12,635 bases of DNA from JANMEX01 sp031423755 (lineage in GTDB: Bacteria > Pseudomonadota > Alphaproteobacteria > Rhizobiales > Rhizobiaceae): NCBI GenBank assembly GCA_031423755.1, contig JANPGC010000300.1, forward strand, positions 1-12,635. Direction: 5' to 3'. How positions within the stretch are numbered: position 1 is the first letter of the stretch; each line of letters starts with the position of its first letter. The notes beneath the pieces were generated by a model. The model saw nothing but the letters and a program-made list of their open reading frames with translations, was not told where the DNA came from and made no database searches. The position numbers and the translations under genes are program-made. Below, in pieces: positions 8,699 through 12,635 of this stretch.

Positions 8699-9856
8699 TC
8701 AGGCCGCCGCCTTCTTGCGCCGCGCCGCAACACTTTCAAGCACCAAGCGGAACGCCTCAATATCCTCGTCACTCGTTTCCAGCCCAATGGAAACCCTCAG
8801 CGCGCCATCAGCGCTTTCAACGCCCATGGACTTCAGAACGTGACTTGGCCCGACCTTGCCGGATGAACAGGCCGAGCCCGCGCTGAGCGCGATGCCAGCC
8901 AAATCGAACGCTATCTGTGCGGTTTCCGCGCGCATTCCGGGCATCGTGAAGAAAACCGTGTTTGGCAATCGGGCGGCAGCCGACTGGCCGTGGAATATTG
9001 CATCGGGCGCAAGCTCCCGGATTGTCATTTCAATGGTATCGCGCTTCTCGGCGATCTCGCCAACACGCCCAAGTCGTCCAAAAGCCGCCTTCGCCGCCGC
9101 ACCAAAACCCGCAATCGCTGGCAGCGCCTCAGTTCCGGCACGATGCCCTTTCTCCTGTCCACCACCGCGCAACAGCGGCGCGGGCATCATCAGATCGGTA
9201 ACGCCAATGATCGCCCCCGCGCCCTTCGGCCCGCCGATCTTGTGCGAAGAGACAATGAAAAAGTCACCGCAGCCGGATGAAATATCGAGAGGAATCCGCC
9301 CATAAGTCTGTACAGCGTCCACAACCAGCACACCGCCATAACCTTTGACCAACGCCGCAACAGCTGCAATCGGCTGGACCACGCCAGTCTCATTGTTGGC
9401 ATGATGAATGCCAACCAGCGGCAGTCCAGCGCTCATGTCATGGGCCGCAAGCGCGCGCTCCAGCGCGGCCAGATCAAGCTCGCCCGACCGGGTGACCGGC
9501 AAAACGACGAGATTTTCAGAATTGAACTGCCCGCCGGCAAGCAAGCACGGATGTTCCGCCGCCGACACATAAAGTTTTGACATCGATAGCGGCGCGCGGC
9601 CGAGCTTCCAATGCGGTGTAAACAAGAGGTTCGCCGCCTCGGTCGCACCCGATGTGAATGTCACGTGTTCAGGCTTTGCATTAACAAGACCCGCAACAGA
9701 CCGCCGTGCCTCGTCGACGATTTGCCGCGATTTTCTCCCTTCGGCATGAACGGATGACGGATTTCCAATTGCATCCAAAGCAAGGAGCACTGCCTGCCGC
9801 GCTTCGGGCAGCAGTGGGTGTGTGGCATTGAAGTCGAGATACGTTCGTGATGTCAT
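8699..9856 (-). CDS. Cysteine desulfurase, IscS/NifS type (group I)
   Basis: A PLP enzyme converting L-cysteine to alanine with release of persulfide sulfur. The 385-residue protein starts with TYLDFNATHPLLPEAR, the group I opening in altered form (canonical proteins read NNATTP). Other motifs are EHP with H102, VVDAVQTYG with D180, SSHKIGGPKG with the PLP lysine K206, and SAGSACSSGKVGPSHVL with the catalytic cysteine C330 on the longer group I loop. The catalytic residues look intact. The ATG at 9856 has AAGG five bases upstream. It lies on the same strand 180 bases before sufB and may be transcribed with it or separately. No iscU or iscA gene lies next to it, so it is not part of a standard ISC operon. 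It may serve Fe-S assembly or tRNA thiolation; the sequence does not decide. Confidence 0.92.
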   Translation of the reverse strand: MTSRTYLDFNATHPLLPEARQAVLLALDAIGNPSSVHAEGRKSRQIVDEARRSVAGLVNAKPEHVTFTSGATEAANLLFTPHWKLGRAPLSMSKLYVSAAEHPCLLAGGQFNSENLVVLPVTRSGELDLAALERALAAHDMSAGLPLVGIHHANNETGVVQPIAAVAALVKGYGGVLVVDAVQTYGRIPLDISSGCGDFFIVSSHKIGGPKGAGAIIGVTDLMMPAPLLRGGGQEKGHRAGTEALPAIAGFGAAAKAAFGRLGRVGEIAEKRDTIEMTIRELAPDAIFHGQSAAARLPNTVFFTMPGMRAETAQIAFDLAGIALSAGSACSSGKVGPSHVLKSMGVESADGALRVSIGLETSDEDIEAFRLVLESVAARRKKAAA

Positions 9857-9895
9857 GCGCGCCTTTTGCCGCAGAAATGATGGTGATGCAATTTT

Positions 9896-9925
9896 CTTGA
9901 ATTTTGCGCCGTGAATGGCCTATGG
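9896..9925 (+). promoter_or_regulatory. Predicted promoter of the alpha/beta hydrolase gene
   Basis: CTTGAA (9896-9901) and CTATGG (9920-9925) are separated by 18 bases and resemble the alphaproteobacterial CTTGAC/CTATAT pattern. Transcription would begin near 9932, leaving a leader of about 100 bases that includes the hairpin at 9987-10009. It sits in the divergent gap shared with the IscS-like gene, for which I could not pick out a convincing promoter. Confidence 0.3.
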
Positions 9926-9986
9926 AAGCCGCTCTGAACACCGGCGCGGCCCTGACTTTCAACCTGAGAGCAGATTGAGCGGCGTC

Positions 9987-10009
9987 TGGTCCGGCCCGAA
10001 GGCGGACCA
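9987..10009 (+). other. Hairpin in the leader of the hydrolase gene
   Basis: TGGTCCG (9987-9993) pairs with CGGACCA (10003-10009). Two further C-G pairs can form inside, closing on a CGAA tetraloop with one bulged G. The structure ends 21 bases before the hydrolase ATG, just clear of the ribosome-binding site. No T-run follows, so it is not an ordinary terminator. It may influence translation or RNA stability; no riboswitch class was recognised. Confidence 0.5.
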
Positions 10010-10030
10010 TTGAAATGCAGCGGAGTGATT

Positions 10031-10705
10031 ATGCCTGAAGTGATTTTTAACGGCCCCGACGGACGTCTTGAAGGCCGTTACCAGCCCTCGACCAACAAGG
10101 GCGCGCCAATCGCCATGATCCTGCATCCGCATCCGCAGTTCGGCGGCACGATGAACAACAAGATCGTCTACGACCTGTTCTACATGTTTCAGAAGCGCAA
10201 TTTCACCACGCTGCGCTTCAATTTCCGTGGCATCGGCCGCAGCCAGGGCGAGTTTGACCATGGCGCTGGCGAATTGGCCGACGCCGCCGGCGCGCTCGAC
10301 TGGATCCAGTCGCACCACCCGGACTCGAAGACCTGCTGGGTGGCCGGCTATTCGTTCGGCTCTTGGATCGGCATGCAGCTTCTGATGCGCCGTCCGGAGA
10401 TCGAAGGCTTCATCACTGTAGCGCCGCAGCCGAACACCTATGATTTTTCCTTCCTTGCGCCCTGCCCGTCATCCGGCCTCATCATCCACGGCGATCAGGA
10501 CCGCGTCGCGCCGCCGAAGGATGTTCAAGGTCTGGTCGACAAGCTCAAGACCCAAAAGGGCATCACCATCACCCAAAAAACCATGGTCGGCGCCAACCAC
10601 TTCTTCCAGGGCCAGCAGGACGAGCTGATCACCGAATGCTCGGACTACCTCGACATGCGCCTCGCAGGCGGTGACGGTCCGGGACGGGTCAAGCGGCTGC
10701 GCTAG
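10031..10705 (+). CDS. Alpha/beta-hydrolase superfamily protein (COG2945-like)
   Basis: A 224-residue cytosolic serine hydrolase of unknown substrate. An early HPHPQFGGTMNN motif (residues 32-43) and FRGIGRSQG (65-73) are typical of this uncharacterised family. The likely catalytic triad is S108 in the nucleophile elbow GYSFGS, D157 in HGDQDRV and H190 in GANHFF. No signal peptide or membrane segment is seen. The frame opens earlier, at a TTG at 10010, but ATG 10031 has GGAG five bases upstream and the family sequence starts there. The basic C-terminus (PGRVKRLR) is at the stop. Its TAG stop shares the palindrome CTAG with the stop of the convergent anmK gene. Esterase, thioesterase or peptidase activity are all possible; the sequence does not tell. 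Confidence 0.9.
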   Translation: MPEVIFNGPDGRLEGRYQPSTNKGAPIAMILHPHPQFGGTMNNKIVYDLFYMFQKRNFTTLRFNFRGIGRSQGEFDHGAGELADAAGALDWIQSHHPDSKTCWVAGYSFGSWIGMQLLMRRPEIEGFITVAPQPNTYDFSFLAPCPSSGLIIHGDQDRVAPPKDVQGLVDKLKTQKGITITQKTMVGANHFFQGQQDELITECSDYLDMRLAGGDGPGRVKRLR

Positions 10706-11835
10706 GCGGTTTTCGGCGTTGCCAATATCCCCCCTGTGACGGGCGCTTTCACGGCCGTCGTCTCTGGAAATGTGATCGGCAGACCTTTGAGCGAGCGCAC
10801 CGCCAGATAGGCCCACGCTTCCGCCTCCATTGATCCGCCGTCAAGGCCAGCCTCCTCGGCGACAATAACGCTCGCACCCTTTGCTTCAGCAAGTTTCTGC
10901 AAGTGATTCAAAAGAATCGCATTCTTGCGCCCGCCGCCGCAGATGATCCATGTTTTCGGCTCACTTGGCGCATAATTGGCGGAAGCGAATATGCTCCGCG
11001 CCGTGATTGCAGCCAGCGTCCGTGCGCCGTCAGACAGTTCCAGCCCTGCGACCAGTTCCGGCGAGAAATCATTGCGGTCGAGCGATTTCGGCGGGCGCTT
11101 GGAAAAGAACGGCATGGCAAGACACCGCGCGACTATTTCTTCATCCACCACGCCCTCCGAAGCAATCCGCCCGCCGTCGTCGAACGGGATGCCAGCATTT
11201 TGCTGAACCCACTGGTCAATCAGCGCATTGCCCGGTCCAGAATCGAATGCGGCGGGGTTTTCGCCCGGCGAGAGAAACGTCACGTTGGATATGCCGCCGA
11301 TATTGACGAAAGCGACAGTTTCTTCTTCGCCAGCCTTGCCTTCAAGCGAGGCTGTCAACGCCTGATGATAGACCGGCACCAGCGGCGCACCCTGCCCGCC
11401 ATGGACCATGTCATTGGCGCGGAGGTCATACATGACCGGAATGCCGGTCAAGTCGGCCAGCCTCTGGCCGTCGCCGAGTTGCACTGTCAACGCTTTATCC
11501 GGCCGATGCAAAACGGTCTGGCCGTGAAAGCCGATCGCCGAGATGCTTGATGCATCAATGCTGTTGCCCGACAGAAATTGGCGAACGGCCATTGCGTGGC
11601 GTTCAGTCAACTCGTCTTCAACAGCGGACAGGCAGCCGGGCCGCTCTTTGCGCTCAACGATAACCTTCGCATCCTCAAGTGCTTGCGCCAGTTTGCGGCG
11701 GAACGCCGCGTCATACGGCAGCTCCAGCGAGGGCCCACGCCGGACGATGCTTATCCCGTCAGTTTCGATCATGGCGACATCAATGCCGTCCATCGACGTT
11801 CCGCTCATCAGGCCGATGGCGCGCATGAGACTCAT
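10702..11835 (-). CDS. anmK: Anhydro-N-acetylmuramic acid kinase
   Basis: AnmK opens the 1,6-anhydro ring of anhydroMurNAc and phosphorylates it, giving MurNAc-6-phosphate during peptidoglycan recycling in the cytoplasm. The 377-residue product shows the family signature throughout: GLMSGTSMDGID (8-19, ATP site), GFHGQT (102-107), DLRANDM and GGQGAPL (137-152), NIGGISN (178-184), FDSGPGN (197-203), KSLDRNDF (250-257), GGGRKN (300-305), and PVTGG near the end. D198 in FDSGPGN is the likely catalytic base, by recalled homology. ATG 11835 is preferred over ATG 11826 because GGAG stands five bases before it. The gene is divergent from tyrS and convergent with the hydrolase, with a four-base overlap. 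No MurQ etherase gene is next to it. Confidence 0.96.
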   Translation of the reverse strand: MSLMRAIGLMSGTSMDGIDVAMIETDGISIVRRGPSLELPYDAAFRRKLAQALEDAKVIVERKERPGCLSAVEDELTERHAMAVRQFLSGNSIDASSISAIGFHGQTVLHRPDKALTVQLGDGQRLADLTGIPVMYDLRANDMVHGGQGAPLVPVYHQALTASLEGKAGEEETVAFVNIGGISNVTFLSPGENPAAFDSGPGNALIDQWVQQNAGIPFDDGGRIASEGVVDEEIVARCLAMPFFSKRPPKSLDRNDFSPELVAGLELSDGARTLAAITARSIFASANYAPSEPKTWIICGGGRKNAILLNHLQKLAEAKGASVIVAEEAGLDGGSMEAEAWAYLAVRSLKGLPITFPETTAVKAPVTGGILATPKTA

Positions 11836-11847
11836 GTTGGCTCCGTT

Positions 11848-11876
11848 CTTGTCGATTCGCTTGAAACGATGCTAAA
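11848..11876 (+). promoter_or_regulatory. Possible tyrS promoter in the anmK-tyrS gap
   Basis: CTTGTC (11848-11853) and GCTAAA (11871-11876) are 17 bases apart in the 93-base divergent gap. The -10 is weak. A TATAAA-like stretch at 11888-11893 is an alternative -10 but is spaced too far from the nearby CTTGAA. Low-confidence call. Confidence 0.2.
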
Positions 11877-11928
11877 GGCCCGCGTCTTATAAATCCAAGC
11901 ACACAAAGCAGTCCCGAAAGCCCGCATC

Positions 11929-12635
11929 ATGGCCGCATTCCGATCCGATTTCCTCAACGTCCTCGACGAGCGTGGCCTGATCCACCAGATTTCCAACCCG
12001 GATGCGCTCGACAAGGCCGCATTTGAAGGCACGGTCACCGGCTACGTCGGCTATGACGCAACGGCCACGAGCTTGCACATCGGCAATCTCATCACCGTCA
12101 CCATGCTCTATTGGCTGCAGCACACCGGACACAAACCGATCACGCTGATGGGCGGCGGCACGTCAATGGTCGGCGATCCATCGTTCCGCGACGATCAGCG
12201 CAGCCTGCTGTCGATGGACAAGATCGACGAGAACATTTCCGGCATCAAAAAAATCTTTGGGCGCATCCTGAGTTACGGCGAAGGCAAGACCGACGCCGTC
12301 ATGGTCAACAATGCCGACTGGCTGATGCAGCTCAAATATGTCGATTTCCTGCGCGATGTCGGCCGCTTCTTCTCGGTCAACCGCATGCTGTCGTATGACA
12401 GTGTCAAGCTGCGCCTCGACCGCGAGCAGTCGCTTTCCTTCCTAGAATTCAACTACATGATCATGCAGGGCTACGATTTTGTGGAGCTCAATAAACGCTT
12501 GGGCTGCACCCTGCAGATGGGCGGCTCGGACCAATGGGGCAACATCATCAACGGCGTCGATCTCAGCCACCGCATGGGTAGTCCGCAGCTCTATGCCGTG
12601 ACCACGCCGCTGCTCACAAAGGCGTCCGGCGAAAA
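11929..12635 (+). CDS. tyrS: Tyrosyl-tRNA synthetase (3' end missing)
   Basis: A class I synthetase that charges tRNA-Tyr with tyrosine. The visible 235 residues cover the N-terminal Rossmann catalytic domain. They include GYVGYDAT (38-45), the HIGH-type motif SLHIGN (48-53), the tyrosine-binding Y176, Q180 and D183 in YMIMQGYD, and GGSDQWGN (198-205). The window ends at TTPLLTKASGE, just before the KMSKS-type loop would appear, so that motif and the anticodon-binding and S4-like domains lie outside. ATG 11929 opens MAAFRSDFL; no strong ribosome-binding site is visible. The frame has no stop before the window edge. It is divergently arranged with anmK. I see no T-box or other leader element in the 93-base gap. 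Confidence 0.97.
   Translation, partial: MAAFRSDFLNVLDERGLIHQISNPDALDKAAFEGTVTGYVGYDATATSLHIGNLITVTMLYWLQHTGHKPITLMGGGTSMVGDPSFRDDQRSLLSMDKIDENISGIKKIFGRILSYGEGKTDAVMVNNADWLMQLKYVDFLRDVGRFFSVNRMLSYDSVKLRLDREQSLSFLEFNYMIMQGYDFVELNKRLGCTLQMGGSDQWGNIINGVDLSHRMGSPQLYAVTTPLLTKASGE

Noticed and set aside
10010..10030. TTG start adding seven residues to the hydrolase
   Set aside because: It follows directly on the leader hairpin, lacks a ribosome-binding site, and the ATG at 10031 has GGAG at good spacing and begins the family sequence.

Overview
The window is G+C-rich, densely coded DNA. Protein sequences, gene order and the style of the intergenic repeat point to an alphaproteobacterium of the Hyphomicrobiales (Rhizobiales), plausibly near the Brucella/Ochrobactrum/Phyllobacterium group. 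This placement rests on recall of protein families, not on a search. There are 15 protein genes. Two are cut by the window edges: a DEAD-box helicase on the left and tyrS on the right. No rRNA, tRNA, CRISPR array, insertion sequence or prophage gene was seen, and no gene-free stretch exceeds 300 bases.

Layout. Bases 1-1524 (+) hold an RhlE-like DEAD-box RNA helicase lacking its N-terminus. Facing it at 1535-2208 (-) is a Phd-type antitoxin/VapC toxin pair with its own predicted promoter. Bases 2270-9856 (-) form one long same-strand block for iron-sulfur cluster assembly. In transcription order it reads: an IscS/NifS-type cysteine desulfurase, a 180-base gap with a predicted promoter and an Irr-box-like dyad, sufB, a 53-residue membrane protein, sufC, sufD, a 135-base multi-hairpin palindromic element, sufS, sufT, an A-type carrier gene (sufA) and a TfoX-N domain gene. 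Right of a divergent gap lie an alpha/beta hydrolase (10031-10705, +), anmK (10702-11835, -) and the 5' part of tyrS (11929 to the edge, +).

How the genes work together. SufS takes sulfur from cysteine. SufB, SufC and SufD form the ATP-driven scaffold on which the cluster is built. SufA-type carriers and SufT act in delivery and maturation. The second desulfurase belongs to a different structural class. No sufE or sufU sulfur-transfer partner is in the window, so one must be encoded elsewhere or be dispensable. The other genes (RNA remodelling, toxin-antitoxin, cell-wall sugar recycling, tyrosyl-tRNA charging) have no evident link to Fe-S biogenesis.

Most worth a second look are the 53-residue membrane protein coupled to sufB, the folded repeat between sufD and sufS, and the Irr-like site in the sufB promoter region. 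No wholly new multi-gene system is evident.
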